Source: Streptomyces sp. NBC_01439 (GTDB lineage: Bacteria > Actinomycetota > Actinomycetes > Streptomycetales > Streptomycetaceae). From it: 64,000 nucleotides of DNA. Made by a program: the position numbers and the translations under genes. This document shows, one piece after another, positions 55,381 through 64,000 of this stretch; the first letter of the stretch is position 1, and each line of letters begins with the position of its first letter. Under the pieces are notes generated by a model. That model had not been told where the DNA came from and did no database searches. It was given only the letters and a program-made list of their open reading frames with translations. The stretch covers positions 5,089,501 to 5,153,500 of the forward strand of contig NZ_CP109487.1 in NCBI RefSeq assembly GCF_036227605.1, in the 5' to 3' direction.

Positions 55381-55454
55381 CGCGGGGTGGAGCAGCTCGG
55401 TAGCTCGCTGGGCTCATAACCCAGAGGTCGCAGGTTCAAATCCTGTCCCCGCTA
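55381..55454 (+). tRNA. Initiator tRNA-fMet(CAU)
   Basis: 74 nt. C1 opposite U72 leaves the first pair unpaired, the initiator hallmark. The anticodon stem has the G-C run (TGGGCTCATAACCCA), anticodon CAU, T loop TTCAAAT, discriminator A. Confidence 0.96.
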
Positions 55455-55460
55455 CTCAGT

Positions 55461-55498
55461 ACGAAGGCCCGGTTCCTCTTGAGGAACCGGGCCTTCGT
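55461..55498 (+). terminator. Terminator after tRNA-fMet
   Basis: 18-bp perfect stem with a 2-nt spacer, 6 nt past the tRNA. Confidence 0.8.
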
Positions 55499-55685
55499 CG
55501 TGTTCCGGCCCGCCGGGCCGTCTTTCCCCACCTCATTCCCCACCTCATTCCCCGCCTCTTTTCCCGCCTCGTCACCCGTCCGGCCGCCGTCGGGTCGCCG
55601 TACGCATGCTCCTGCCACCAGCCTTGAGGGGCGAGGAGGCGGCGGGCCCGGACCCGTGCGGCGGACCGGGCGGTAGGAGAGCAGC

Positions 55686-56873
55686 GTGGTGGGGCTGGGC
55701 CGGCAGGGCAACGGCGGTGGGCGCGCGGGCGGGGGCGGGAGCGGCGGGAGCGGCCTGGCCCGTCGCGTGGTCCGGGTGCTGCCCGTCGCACTGATCGCCC
55801 TCGGGATGGTCTTCGACGTGCTGACCCCGCCCAGCTTCACGGGGTCCCCGTTCTTCACGGCGGCCCCCTTGACCGCTGCCCCGCTGTTCACCTTCTGGGC
55901 CACCGCCCTGACGGGCTCCCTGGCCGTGTTCGCGGTGTTCGTGCTGCACGTCCTCAACGGCACCAGCTGGAAGGTCGAGGCGCTGACCGAGCTGGTGACC
56001 GTGCTGACCGTCGCCGGGCTGGCGCTCCTGATCAACCGCATGGTGCGGCGCAGCGGCGAGCGGCTCGCGTCGGCGCGCGGGATCGCGGAGGCGGCACAGC
56101 GGGCGGTGCTGCCGAAGCCGGCCGAGCGCATCGGGGGGCTGCACGTCTCCGCCTGGTACGAGGCCGCGCAGGCGGACGCCTTCATCGGCGGCGACCTGTA
56201 CGCGGTCCAGGAAACCCCGTACGGAGTGCGGCTGGCGGTGGGCGACGTAAGGGGCAAGGGGCTGGGGGCGGTCGAGGCCGTCGCGGTGGTCCTCGGGGCG
56301 TTCCGGGAGGCGGCGGACACCGAGCCCACGCTGGAGGAGTTGGCGCAGCGGCTGGAGCGGGCGCTGGCTCGCGAGGGCACCCGGCGCGACAGCCTGGACG
56401 TGGTGGAGGGGTTCACGACGTGCGTGCTCGGGGAGATCCCGCCGGGCGTGAGTGTGCTGCGCCTGCTCAACCGGGGCCACCCCGAGCCGCTGCTGCTGCA
56501 CGCGAACGGTGAGCTGGCGGTCCTCGCCCCGGCGGAGCCGGCCCTGCCGCTCGGCATGGGGGAGCTGGGCGGCTGGCCGGACCTGGTGCAGGAGTGGGCC
56601 TTCCCGGAGGGGACCACCCTGCTGCTCTACACGGACGGGTTGACCGAGGCACGGGACGGGGCGGGGGACTTCTACGACCCGGCGGACCGGCTGCGCGGGC
56701 GGATCTTTCCCGGGCCGCAGGCGCTGCTCAGCGCGCTCAGCAGCGATGTGCGCCGGCATACGGGCGGCGGGGCGACGGACGACATGGCGCTGCTCGCGGT
56801 GGGCCGGCCGGGGGAGCGGGAGCCGCAGCGACGGCGGACCGTGCCGGTGGTGCCCCGCGGCGACGTGATGTGA
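55686..56873 (+). CDS. SpoIIE/PP2C-type serine/threonine phosphatase, membrane-bound
   Basis: A 395-residue protein: Gly-rich N-terminus, three transmembrane helices (about 28-125), and a C-terminal SpoIIE phosphatase domain with metal-binding acids in FIGGDLYAV, VGDVRGKG, LLYTDGLTEARD and GGATDDMALLAV. Streptomyces have many such phosphatases acting on anti-sigma-factor antagonists. No sensor PAS/GAF domain and no anti-sigma partner lie next to it. TAGGAGAG precedes GTG 55686. Confidence 0.93.
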   Translation: MVGLGRQGNGGGRAGGGGSGGSGLARRVVRVLPVALIALGMVFDVLTPPSFTGSPFFTAAPLTAAPLFTFWATALTGSLAVFAVFVLHVLNGTSWKVEALTELVTVLTVAGLALLINRMVRRSGERLASARGIAEAAQRAVLPKPAERIGGLHVSAWYEAAQADAFIGGDLYAVQETPYGVRLAVGDVRGKGLGAVEAVAVVLGAFREAADTEPTLEELAQRLERALAREGTRRDSLDVVEGFTTCVLGEIPPGVSVLRLLNRGHPEPLLLHANGELAVLAPAEPALPLGMGELGGWPDLVQEWAFPEGTTLLLYTDGLTEARDGAGDFYDPADRLRGRIFPGPQALLSALSSDVRRHTGGGATDDMALLAVGRPGEREPQRRRTVPVVPRGDVM

Positions 56874-57174
56874 CAATGGGTGACAGAAAGGGTGCCCTCC
56901 GCAACATGATTGACGGATCGTCAATTCCGGCCTGTGGCTGAAGGGAGGGGGGAGGTGTTTGGTTTTCGCCCCACTTGAGGCGATTAGGTAGAAAAAGGAT
57001 TGGCCAAAGCTGGGCGGTGCGTGGCTGATTGGTTGGAACGATCAAGCGGGGCAGCTTGGAATCACTCCCCTCTGTCTATTACCGTTCGATAACGCAGCGC
57101 GGTCGTCCCAGCCGTCGCAAGAGACGGCACCGTGCGCGCGCGCGTCCCCGCGCGTCGATGAGGAGCGTGCCCCG
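56874..57174. other. Regulatory region upstream of the M23 peptidase gene
   Basis: 301 bp without a gene. It contains the dyad ATTGACG-N3-CGTCAAT (56909-56925), AT-rich stretches and an alternating CG run (57131-57144) near the peptidase start. No match to the c-di-AMP riboswitch core was found. Confidence 0.55.
56909..56925. promoter_or_regulatory. ATTGACG-N3-CGTCAAT dyad
   Basis: Perfect 7-bp inverted repeat 36 nt after the phosphatase stop and 250 nt before the peptidase. Operator candidate. Confidence 0.4.
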
Positions 57175-58209
57175 GTGGCCTCCAACTTGCCTGCCCCTGA
57201 AGGCATCGAGATCCAGGAGCCGCCCACCGCGGGTGCCTGGGGCGAGTGGAATCCCACCGAGGATTCGGTGCGGCCGGTCCGTGGCAAGCACCGGGTCGCC
57301 AAGCAGCGCGGAGGACTTGCCCGCAGCTCCACCGTGCTCGGCGTCGGTGTCATCGCGGCGGTCGGCGCCGGCGGCATCGCCACGGCACAGGACCGGCCCC
57401 AGGTCGCGATATCCCTGCCGGCGCTGCCCGACATGATGAGCGGGAACAAGGCCCAGCAGGAGGACGGCGGTTCCGGATCGGCGGCCCCGACGGGCGAGCG
57501 GACGGGGATCATCGCGCAGCAGTCCGTCCAGGGCCCGGACGCGGGCGAGGTGTTGCGCAACCGGATCCTCCAGCAGGCCGAGGCCCAGCAGGGCGCTGCC
57601 GAGGCGAATGCCCGGGCGGAGGCGGAGCAGGCCGCGCAGCAGGCCGCCGCCCAGGAGGCCAAGGAGAAGCTGGAGGAGGCCCGCAAGGCCGCCGAGGAAG
57701 CGAAGGCGCAGGCCGAGGCGAAGGCCAAGGAAGAGGCCGAAGCGAAGGCCGCGGAAGCGGCGCAGGCCGCGGCGGCGGCCAAGGCCGAGCAGGAGCGCGC
57801 CGCCAAGCCCTCCGGCAGCTACTCCCTGCCCACCTCCGCCTACACCCTCACCTCGCACTACGGGGACTCCGGCTCCATGTGGTCCTCCGGCCACCACACC
57901 GGCCTCGACTTCGCGGCCCCGACCGGAACCCCGGTCAAGGCCGTGGCCGCCGGAAAGATCACCTCGGCCGGCTGGTCCGGCGCGTACGGCTACCGGATCG
58001 TGCTGGAGCTCCCGGACGGCACGGAGATCTGGTACTGCCACCTTTCCTCGATGTCGGTGACCTCCGGTGCCGTCGGCGCCGGCGAGACCATCGGCCGCGT
58101 CGGCGCCACCGGCAACGTCACCGGACCTCATCTCCACCTGGAAGTACGCAAGGGCGGATCGACGCAGGACCCGCTGGCGTGGCTGAACTCCAAGGGCCTG
58201 AACGTCTGA
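57175..58209 (+). CDS. M23-family cell-wall endopeptidase
   Basis: A 344-residue LytM-type peptidase. One membrane-spanning or signal segment at about 52-70, an Ala/Glu/Lys coiled coil at about 125-210, then the peptidase domain with zinc ligands His241 and Asp245 (HHTGLDFAAPTGTPV) and the catalytic/zinc histidines in PHLHLEVR (319-321). It cuts peptidoglycan cross-links or acts as an amidase activator. GAGGAG precedes GTG 57175. Its last 92 bp overlap the convergent PrsW gene. Confidence 0.95.
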   Translation: MASNLPAPEGIEIQEPPTAGAWGEWNPTEDSVRPVRGKHRVAKQRGGLARSSTVLGVGVIAAVGAGGIATAQDRPQVAISLPALPDMMSGNKAQQEDGGSGSAAPTGERTGIIAQQSVQGPDAGEVLRNRILQQAEAQQGAAEANARAEAEQAAQQAAAQEAKEKLEEARKAAEEAKAQAEAKAKEEAEAKAAEAAQAAAAAKAEQERAAKPSGSYSLPTSAYTLTSHYGDSGSMWSSGHHTGLDFAAPTGTPVKAVAAGKITSAGWSGAYGYRIVLELPDGTEIWYCHLSSMSVTSGAVGAGETIGRVGATGNVTGPHLHLEVRKGGSTQDPLAWLNSKGLNV

Positions 58210-59509
58210 GCCCCGGGTCCGGGGCCGTTCCCGGGGTCGGGTCCGGTGCGACAAGGCCCTGGTCAGTCCGCCGGGGCCCGGGTACGTCCGCCCGTGCGGC
58301 CGCCGGGTCCAGAGGATCGAACCACGGTGGAATCAGCTCCTCCATGACCGCCGCCCGGGCCAGTGCGGGACCGGCCGTCGCCCGGGACTGCCAGAGCCGG
58401 TGCAGCAACTCCCGCTCCCGGCCCGCGAAATCCCGCTCCCGTACGGGGCCGCCGCGCCGCGCCCGGTTCCGTAGCAGGGCCAGGGCCGCAGCATCCGCCT
58501 CGTAGCGGGCGACCGTGCGTCCGGCCGCCCGGCCCCCGCTGCGCCGGGCCAGGGTGCGGGCCAATGACCGGGCCGGCATCGAAGCCAGGGCCGGGACCTC
58601 GGCCGGACCGAGCCAGCCCGCGGCCGCGTACAGCGAGAGCTCACCCTCGACGGCCCGCAACCGGTCGCGCCTTATCCGCACCGCCAGCCACACCAGTAGC
58701 CCGAACACCGGGACCATCACGCAGCTGTAGACCACGTAGAACCCGTGCTCCCCGAACTGCGAGGAGCCGTTCCACAGCGCGTGCAGGCCCATGGCCAGCA
58801 CCAGGCCGAGCAGCGGTAGGAAGATCCTGCGCGAGCGGCGGGCGCTGACGGCGGCCAGGCCGAAGCCCAGCCCGGTGAGCACGGTGAACAGCGGGTGCGC
58901 GAACGGCGACAGCACTATCCGTACGAAGAAGGTCGCCACCGTCATCGATTCCAGCACGCCGCTGCGGTCGGCCACGTCCTCCACGAAGGCGTTGCCGAGG
59001 TAGAGGATGTTCTCGGTGAAGGCGAACCCGGTGGCGGTGAAGCCGGCCACTACGAACCCGTCGGCGGGGCCGGTGAAATGGCGTCTTCGGCACAGGAACA
59101 CCAGCAGCAGGGCCGCCGCCTTGGCGCTCTCCTCCACCACCGGGGCGATGGCCACCGAGCCGAGGTGATCGGCGTCGGAGGCGTCGGCGGTGGCCGCGGC
59201 GATCCACTCGGTGGCGAAGTTGTTGGCCAGTATCGCGATCAGCGCCGCGGTGCAGGCGCCCCAGCCGAAGCAGAACAGCAGCTGCGACCAGGGCGCGGGC
59301 GCGGCCCGGCCCAGCCACCGGAAGGCCGCCATGAGCGGCGCCACCGGTAACAGGGCCAGACCGAGACCGACGAAGAAGCCCGAGGTGCCGGTCTGTTCCC
59401 GCACGAGTTCGAGGATGGCGACCCCGGTCGCGGCGAGCAGGGCGAGGAGCACGCACGTGCGGACCGTGCCGGACGGACGTGGGAGCACGAGAAGGAGCGC
59501 TCGGTACAC
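58118..59509 (-). CDS. PrsW-family intramembrane metalloprotease
   Basis: A 463-residue protein with about eight to nine transmembrane helices. PrsW motifs are present: EESAK at 126-130, FAFTEN near 163, and HPLFT and HALWN further on. PrsW proteases clip anti-sigma factors or other membrane substrates. A cytoplasmic C-terminal half of about 190 residues follows the membrane domain; its final ~30 codons lie antisense to the M23 peptidase gene. Confidence 0.92.
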   Translation of the reverse strand: MYRALLLVLPRPSGTVRTCVLLALLAATGVAILELVREQTGTSGFFVGLGLALLPVAPLMAAFRWLGRAAPAPWSQLLFCFGWGACTAALIAILANNFATEWIAAATADASDADHLGSVAIAPVVEESAKAAALLLVFLCRRRHFTGPADGFVVAGFTATGFAFTENILYLGNAFVEDVADRSGVLESMTVATFFVRIVLSPFAHPLFTVLTGLGFGLAAVSARRSRRIFLPLLGLVLAMGLHALWNGSSQFGEHGFYVVYSCVMVPVFGLLVWLAVRIRRDRLRAVEGELSLYAAAGWLGPAEVPALASMPARSLARTLARRSGGRAAGRTVARYEADAAALALLRNRARRGGPVRERDFAGRERELLHRLWQSRATAGPALARAAVMEELIPPWFDPLDPAAARADVPGPRRTDQGLVAPDPTPGTAPDPGLRRSGPWSSATPAGPASIRPCVLPGGDEVR

Positions 59510-59552
59510 ACCACGACCCTAGCGAGCAGGTCCGACACGCGCGGTGACCTTG

Positions 59553-60365
59553 TCAGTTCTCCGTGCGACGGAAGAGCAAGTCGTGTACGAGGTGCCCCTT
59601 GTCGAGGCCCTGGCCCTCGAAGCGGGTCAGCGGCCGGAAGGCGGGCCGCGGGGAGAAGCCGCCGTCCTGCTGGGTGTTCTCGAAGTCCGGGTGCGCGGTG
59701 AGCACTTCGAGCATCTGCTCGGCGTACGGCTCCCAGTCGGTCGCGCAGTGCAGTACGGCCCCGGGCGCCAGACGGGTGGCGGCCAGCGTCAGGAAGTCGG
59801 GCTGGATCAGCCGGCGCTTGTGGTGGCGGGCCTTGGGCCACGGGTCCGGGAAGTACACGCGGATGCCGGCCAGCGAGTCGGGCGGCAGCATCTCGCGGAG
59901 CAGGATGATGGCGTCGCCGTTGGCCACCCGGACGTTGGTCATCCCGCCGCGCTCGGCGAGGGCGAGCAGGTTGCCCTGCCCGGGGGTGTGCACGTCGGCG
60001 GCGAGGATCCCGGTGCCGGGGTCGTCGGCGGCCATCTGGGCCGTGGCCTCGCCCATGCCGAAGCCGATCTCCAGGACGACCGGGAGACCATCGAAGAGCT
60101 CATCGAGGTCGAGGACCCGGTGGCCGTCGATGTCCAGGCCCCACGTGCCCCACAGGCGCTTCAGGGCCTCGCCCTGGCCGGTGGTGACCCGGCTGCGCCG
60201 GGGCTGGAAGCTCCGGATCCGCCGCTCGTGGTGCGAGCCGGCCGGGTCTGGCGAAGGCCCGTCGGGGAAGCGGGGCTCGGTGCGCCACTTGGGCGGCACG
60301 TACGCGTTCGTCTCCGGTGCGGCGTCCGGGAGGCGGGGCGACTGGGGGTTCAGGGACTCAGACAC
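59553..60365 (-). CDS. trmB: tRNA (guanine-N7-)-methyltransferase
   Basis: A 270-residue SAM-dependent enzyme making m7G46 in tRNA. SAM motif I is VVLEIGFGMGEATAQMA, and the signature VYFPDPWPKARHHKRRLIQPDFL is complete. An N-terminal extension of about 55 residues (PDAAPETNAYVPPKWRTEP) is common in Streptomyces. GTG 60365 starts 10 nt after TAGAAT. Confidence 0.96.
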   Translation of the reverse strand: MSESLNPQSPRLPDAAPETNAYVPPKWRTEPRFPDGPSPDPAGSHHERRIRSFQPRRSRVTTGQGEALKRLWGTWGLDIDGHRVLDLDELFDGLPVVLEIGFGMGEATAQMAADDPGTGILAADVHTPGQGNLLALAERGGMTNVRVANGDAIILLREMLPPDSLAGIRVYFPDPWPKARHHKRRLIQPDFLTLAATRLAPGAVLHCATDWEPYAEQMLEVLTAHPDFENTQQDGGFSPRPAFRPLTRFEGQGLDKGHLVHDLLFRRTEN

Positions 60366-60380
60366 AATGCGCTGATTCTA
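60366..60380 (-). promoter_or_regulatory. -10-like hexamer for trmB
   Basis: TAGAAT (60375-60380 on the minus strand) ends 9 nt before GTG 60365; no ribosome-binding site, so a very short leader or none. Confidence 0.45.
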
Positions 60381-60438
60381 CGACGGGGGGTACGGGAGCC
60401 GCCGCGCGAGCGGCTCCCGCACCCCGCCGAAGCAGTGC

Positions 60439-61641
60439 TCAGGCCGAGCCCAGGGTCCGCAGGGCGCGGGTGGCGATCTCCCTGCCGATCGGGAGGGACG
60501 CGGTCGCGGCGGGCGAGGGGGCGTTGAGGACGTGGACCGTGCGCGGTGCGTCGCGGATCAGGAAGTCGTCCACCAGGGTGCCGTCGCGCAGCACGGCCTG
60601 GGCGCGGACCCCGGCCTCGGCGGGGCGCAGGTCGTCGGCGGTGACGGCCGGCAGCAGGCGCCGCACCGCCCGGGTGAAGGCCTGCTTCGACAGCGAGCGG
60701 TGGATCTCGCCCGTCCCGTACCGCCAGTGCCGTGCGGCCATCCGCCAGGAGCCCGGCCAGGCGAGCTCGTCCGCGATGTCCCCGGGCCGCACCGTCGACC
60801 AGGCGTAGCCCTCGCGGGCCAGCGCGGGCACGGCATTGGGGCCGACGTGGACGCCGCCGCCGATGCCCCGGGTCAGGTGCACCCCGAGGAAGGGGAACGC
60901 CGGGTCGGGCACCGGGTACACCAGGCCCCGGACCAGGTCCGGTCGCGTCAGGTCGTAGTACTCGCCACGGAAGGGGATGATCCGCATGCCCGGGTCGTCT
61001 CCGGCGAGGCGGGCGATCCGGTCGCACTGGAGGCCCGCGCAGTTCACCAGTACCCGCGCCCTGACGACCAGGCCGGACGTGGTGCGGACCGCCACGGCCG
61101 AGGCGCGCCGGGAGATCAGGTCCACGGCGCCGCCGTAGACGATCTCGGCGCCGGAGGATTCCGCGAGCTGGGCGCTCACCCGGCCGTAGTCGACGATCCC
61201 GGTGCTGCCGACATGGATCGCCGCCAGTCCCTGCACCTGCGGCTCGTACTCCGTGATCTGCGCCGGGCCGAGCTCGCGCACCGGAATGCCGTTCTCCCGG
61301 CCGCGCTGGACCAGGGCGTGCAGCCGGGGCAGCTCCTCCCGCTCCGTGGCGACGATGAGCTTTCCCGTCACCTCGTGCGGAATGCCGTGCTCCGCACAGA
61401 ACTTGACCATCTCCGCGGCCCCGCTCACCGCGAAGCGCGCCTTCAGGGATCCCGGGCGGTAGTAGATCCCGCTGTGGATCACCCCGCTGTTGCGGCCCGT
61501 CTGGTGCCGGGCCGGGCCCGACTCCTTCTCCAGGACCACGACCCTGGTCCCCGGAGCCAGGCGCGACAATGCATGCGCCGTCGACAGGCCGACGATCCCG
61601 CCGCCGATCACCAGCACATCGCAGTCCACGCCGCCACCCAC
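60439..61641 (-). CDS. lhgO: L-2-hydroxyglutarate oxidase
   Basis: A 400-residue FAD enzyme of the DAO/LhgO family: dinucleotide fold CDVLVIGGGIVGLSTAHAL, KESGPARHQTGRNSGVIHSGIYY with the flavin-contact region, and FRGEYYDL...FPFLGVHLTRGIGGGVHVGPNAVPA. It oxidises L-2-hydroxyglutarate to 2-oxoglutarate, repairing a dead-end metabolite. I chose GTG 61641 because GGAGG is 7 nt upstream. Confidence 0.93.
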   Translation of the reverse strand: MGGGVDCDVLVIGGGIVGLSTAHALSRLAPGTRVVVLEKESGPARHQTGRNSGVIHSGIYYRPGSLKARFAVSGAAEMVKFCAEHGIPHEVTGKLIVATEREELPRLHALVQRGRENGIPVRELGPAQITEYEPQVQGLAAIHVGSTGIVDYGRVSAQLAESSGAEIVYGGAVDLISRRASAVAVRTTSGLVVRARVLVNCAGLQCDRIARLAGDDPGMRIIPFRGEYYDLTRPDLVRGLVYPVPDPAFPFLGVHLTRGIGGGVHVGPNAVPALAREGYAWSTVRPGDIADELAWPGSWRMAARHWRYGTGEIHRSLSKQAFTRAVRRLLPAVTADDLRPAEAGVRAQAVLRDGTLVDDFLIRDAPRTVHVLNAPSPAATASLPIGREIATRALRTLGSA

Positions 61642-61716
61642 GCTGACACCTCCCACCCCTGCATACTGCACCCCGGCACCGACAACGCGGCCACGCGGCC
61701 CCCCGGAAGACGGGTC

Positions 61717-63525
61717 TTACGCCGGCGCCACCAACAGCGGCCGGGCCCGTTCCCGCAGCTCTGCCACACGCGGCTCGTCCCCGTACGGTTCCAGGCGGTG
61801 CAACAGGTCCCGTACGTATTCGGTCGTCCGTGCCGAGGAGATCCTCCCGGCCACCTCCACCGCCCGGGTGCCCGCCGCGCACGCCGCGTCGAGATTGCCC
61901 GACTCCAGCTCGGCGACCGCGCTCACCACCAGCCGCAGTCCGTGCGACCGCACGTACTCCTCGGTGGGGCGCGACAGGGCCTGCTCGGTGAACCGCCTCA
62001 CCTGCCTGGGCAGTTTCAGGTCCCGGTAGCATTCCGCGGCATCTGCCGCGAAACGGTCGTACGAGTAGAAACCGAGCCAGGTCGGATCCGGATCGCCCTC
62101 ACGGGACCGCTCCAGCCAGCCCTCCGCCGCCCGCAGCGCCGCTCCGGCGGCCGTCGAATCGCCGGCCTTCGCGTGCGCCCGTGCCTCGACCAGTCGGAAG
62201 AAGCTCATGGTGCGCGCGGTGGCCAGGCCGCGGTTGCGTTCGACGGCCGCCTGCGCGAGGTCCACCCCCTCGTCGGGGAAGTCCCGGTAGGTCGCCTGCA
62301 GGGACATCGAGGCCAGCACGTAGCCGCCGAGCGGTACGTCCGCGGCCGCGCGGGCGAGCCGCAGCGCCTGGATGTAGTAGCGCTGGGCCGCTTCCTGCTG
62401 GCCGGTGTCGAAGGCCATCCACCCGGCCAGCCGGGTCAGCTCGGCGGTCGCGCCGAACAGTGCGCGGCCCACCTCATCGGTGTACGAGCCGAGCAGCAGC
62501 GGCGCCGCGTCCACCCGAAGGCACTCGGGGACCATCGACGAACGCCAGTCTCCGCCGCCGTACTTGGAGTCCCAGCGGCGTGCGTCCTCGGCCGCCTCGC
62601 GCAGCTTCGACACATCGCTGTGGCCCACGCGCTGGCCGTGGTCGCGCGGCGTTTCGGGTCCGGGCTGGGCGGGCACAACGGTGGACGGCGGGCCCTTAGC
62701 CGGTTCCGTCACCGGTCCGGAGGCCGGGCCTGCCAGCGGGCCCGCCAGACCTGTCATCGGGCCGGTCGTGCGGCCGTCCGGGAAGGGCCGGGGACCTGGT
62801 GCTGCCGTCGCCTCGCGCGCCGGTGCGCCGTGAGCCGAGGGGGGCGCTGATACGGGGCTCTGAACCATGGAGTGCCGCGCCGCGGGGTCGAGCGTCGCGG
62901 AGGTGGCGGAGGTACCGGCCGGCAGGCTGCCGGCGGTCGGGTCGTCGGCCGTCGCGCTGTCGGCCGCGGTGCCGGTTGCCGCGTGGCCCGTCGTCGCGTT
63001 GGTGCTCGCCGCGTCGCCGGTCGTGAGGTGAGGGGCCCGGCTGCCCGCGGGTTCGCGGGCCACGGAACTGTCGGCGGGAGATATCAGCCAGCGCGAGGCG
63101 GGCGTCGCGTACGCCGCCACGGAGAACGAGCCCGCCAGTGACTGCCAGATCCCTCCACCGCCCCGCCGCCCGGCGAGGTCGAGCCGGTAGAGGTCGGTGG
63201 CCGAGCGCACCGCCGCGCCCACGTCGCGCGGGAAGGCCAGCCCGACCTCGGGAGCGGGGTCGGCGTCCGCCAGCCCGATCTCGTGCAGCGGCACCGGCCG
63301 CCCCAACTTGGCGCCGATGGCGGCGGCGATCAGGTGCGGGGCGGCGCCCTGGGGCACCATCCCCTTCGACACCCACCGGGCCACCGACGTCTTGTCGTAC
63401 CGAAGCGTCAGGCCGCGCTGTGCGCCGAGGTCGTTGACGCGTCGGGCCAGCCCTGCGTTGCTGATGCCCGCGAGGGCGAGGACGGCGCCGAGCTTCTCAT
63501 TGGGCTCGCGGAGCTCCCTGGACAT
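61717..63525 (-). CDS. Large HTH/TPR-like regulator resembling NsdA
   Basis: A 602-residue Streptomyces regulator. The N-terminus (about 1-65: [44 protein letters not shown]) is HTH-like, a Pro/Ala/Thr-rich linker occupies about 160-300, and the C-terminal half (about 330-590) is made of helical TPR-like repeats. It resembles NsdA-family proteins, which repress antibiotic production and sporulation, and related sporulation-associated proteins. GAGGGG lies 6 nt before ATG 63525. The assignment to NsdA itself is not certain. Confidence 0.85.
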   Translation of the reverse strand: MSRELREPNEKLGAVLALAGISNAGLARRVNDLGAQRGLTLRYDKTSVARWVSKGMVPQGAAPHLIAAAIGAKLGRPVPLHEIGLADADPAPEVGLAFPRDVGAAVRSATDLYRLDLAGRRGGGGIWQSLAGSFSVAAYATPASRWLISPADSSVAREPAGSRAPHLTTGDAASTNATTGHAATGTAADSATADDPTAGSLPAGTSATSATLDPAARHSMVQSPVSAPPSAHGAPAREATAAPGPRPFPDGRTTGPMTGLAGPLAGPASGPVTEPAKGPPSTVVPAQPGPETPRDHGQRVGHSDVSKLREAAEDARRWDSKYGGGDWRSSMVPECLRVDAAPLLLGSYTDEVGRALFGATAELTRLAGWMAFDTGQQEAAQRYYIQALRLARAAADVPLGGYVLASMSLQATYRDFPDEGVDLAQAAVERNRGLATARTMSFFRLVEARAHAKAGDSTAAGAALRAAEGWLERSREGDPDPTWLGFYSYDRFAADAAECYRDLKLPRQVRRFTEQALSRPTEEYVRSHGLRLVVSAVAELESGNLDAACAAGTRAVEVAGRISSARTTEYVRDLLHRLEPYGDEPRVAELRERARPLLVAPA

Positions 63526-64000
63526 GCGCCACCCCTCGTCACACGCGGAACGCAGACGCCGCCGGGGCATAGGCGCCCGGCATTTCGTAAACCCAGCGTA
63601 GTTCCCCGCCTCCCAAGCGTTAAGGCCCTTACTTCCGTATGGCGGGATTGTTGTCCGTTTGCACAGTCCGCCCCGGGCCGGGAGCCGGGGCGCACGTGTC
63701 ATCGCGTGCTCCGTCTGTGTGGCCGTGCGCCCGCCCGTGCGCTCTGGCCGGTCCCCGGACCCGGCGATTCGATGTGCGGTGCGTGGGTCGGCCCGCCGCC
63801 TGACCGGGCGGGTCGGGGGATGCCGCTGCCCCAATCCCCGCGGGTGGCGGAACGGTCCGGGGGGCGGATTGCGCCCCCCGGACCGCGCCCCCGCACGGGG
63901 GCGCGGGCGGCCCGTGACGGCTCTTCCGGCAGCCGAAGAATGGCCGAAAGCGACCTATGGGGCGGTGGGAACGGAACGTCAAATACCGAGTTGCCGGCGC
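63526..64000. other. Right-end intergenic region
   Basis: 475 bp with no credible gene. Two adjacent strong hairpins lie at 63853-63885 (14-bp stem) and 63884-63905 (10-bp stem), probably a terminator for a gene beyond the window or for antisense transcription. The promoter of the NsdA-like gene should lie left of this. Confidence 0.55.
63853..63905. terminator. Double GC hairpin near the right edge
   Basis: Stem 63853-63866 with 63872-63885, then 63884-63893 with 63896-63905, sharing two bases, so the two may be mutually exclusive. Confidence 0.5.

Noticed and set aside
56874..57174. c-di-AMP (ydaO) riboswitch before the M23 peptidase
   Set aside because: The conserved core elements were not found; only a dyad and low-complexity DNA are seen.

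Overview
The window is a stretch of core chromosome from a Streptomyces. The base composition is very GC-rich, GTG starts are common, many genes overlap their neighbour by 4 bp, and there are Streptomyces hallmarks: a bldC developmental regulator, an LsrL-type nucleoid protein, a valine dehydrogenase, the small-type SRP RNA upstream of dnaX, and mycothiol-type enzymes. From memory, the gene order follows the Streptomyces coelicolor SCO4041 (upp) to SCO4114 region. That synteny statement is recollection and was not computed. No CRISPR array, prophage, biosynthetic gene cluster or intact insertion sequence is visible.

Layout. (1) 0-10 kb: upp, a LytR_C membrane protein, a small VapB-like protein, a HerA/DUF853 ATPase next to an orphan OpcA paralogue, then small housekeeping genes (cupin, HhH-GPD glycosylase, VOC protein, DoxX, ATP-grasp) and an HNH nuclease of the phosphorothioate-DNA-dependent type. 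(2) 10-13 kb: an accessory patch of lower GC with an ECF sigma factor/membrane protein pair, a frameshifted gene and a tRNA-like fragment, bounded on the right by tRNA-Ser(GGA). (3) 13-37 kb: SRP RNA, dnaX and the dispersed purine genes purD, purC, purSQL and purFM, interleaved with a membrane protein resembling an M48 peptidase without its metal site, an ABC exporter/two-component cassette lying between two near-identical tRNA-Gly(GCC) genes, lsrL, and a membrane protein with a Ser/Gly/Cys tail. (4) 37-50 kb: vdh, bldC with a long leader rich in dyads, tRNA-Asp, hrpA, a DsbA/CcdA redox pair, a tRNA-Phe/Asp/Glu cluster and a metallopeptidase-crcB1-crcB2 operon. (5) 50-64 kb: a DEAD-box helicase with RGG repeats, tRNA-Lys, an isolated 5S rRNA gene, initiator tRNA, a SpoIIE-type phosphatase, an M23 peptidase converging on a PrsW protease, trmB, lhgO and a large HTH/TPR-like regulator.

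How the genes fit together. The purine genes supply most of the IMP pathway from PRPP (purF, purD, purSQL, purM, purC). Each group appears to have its own promoter, and several of these (dnaX, purD, purF, trmB, a GNAT gene) place a TAnnnT hexamer 7-9 nt before the start codon, suggesting leaderless mRNAs. Eight tRNAs, one 5S rRNA and the SRP RNA make this a translation-rich region.

The most unusual single element is the tRNA-Gly(UCC) gene at 25873-25944. It has a non-canonical D loop and T arm, a configuration reminiscent of the peptidoglycan-dedicated glycyl-tRNAs of staphylococci. I did not find a clearly new multi-gene system.
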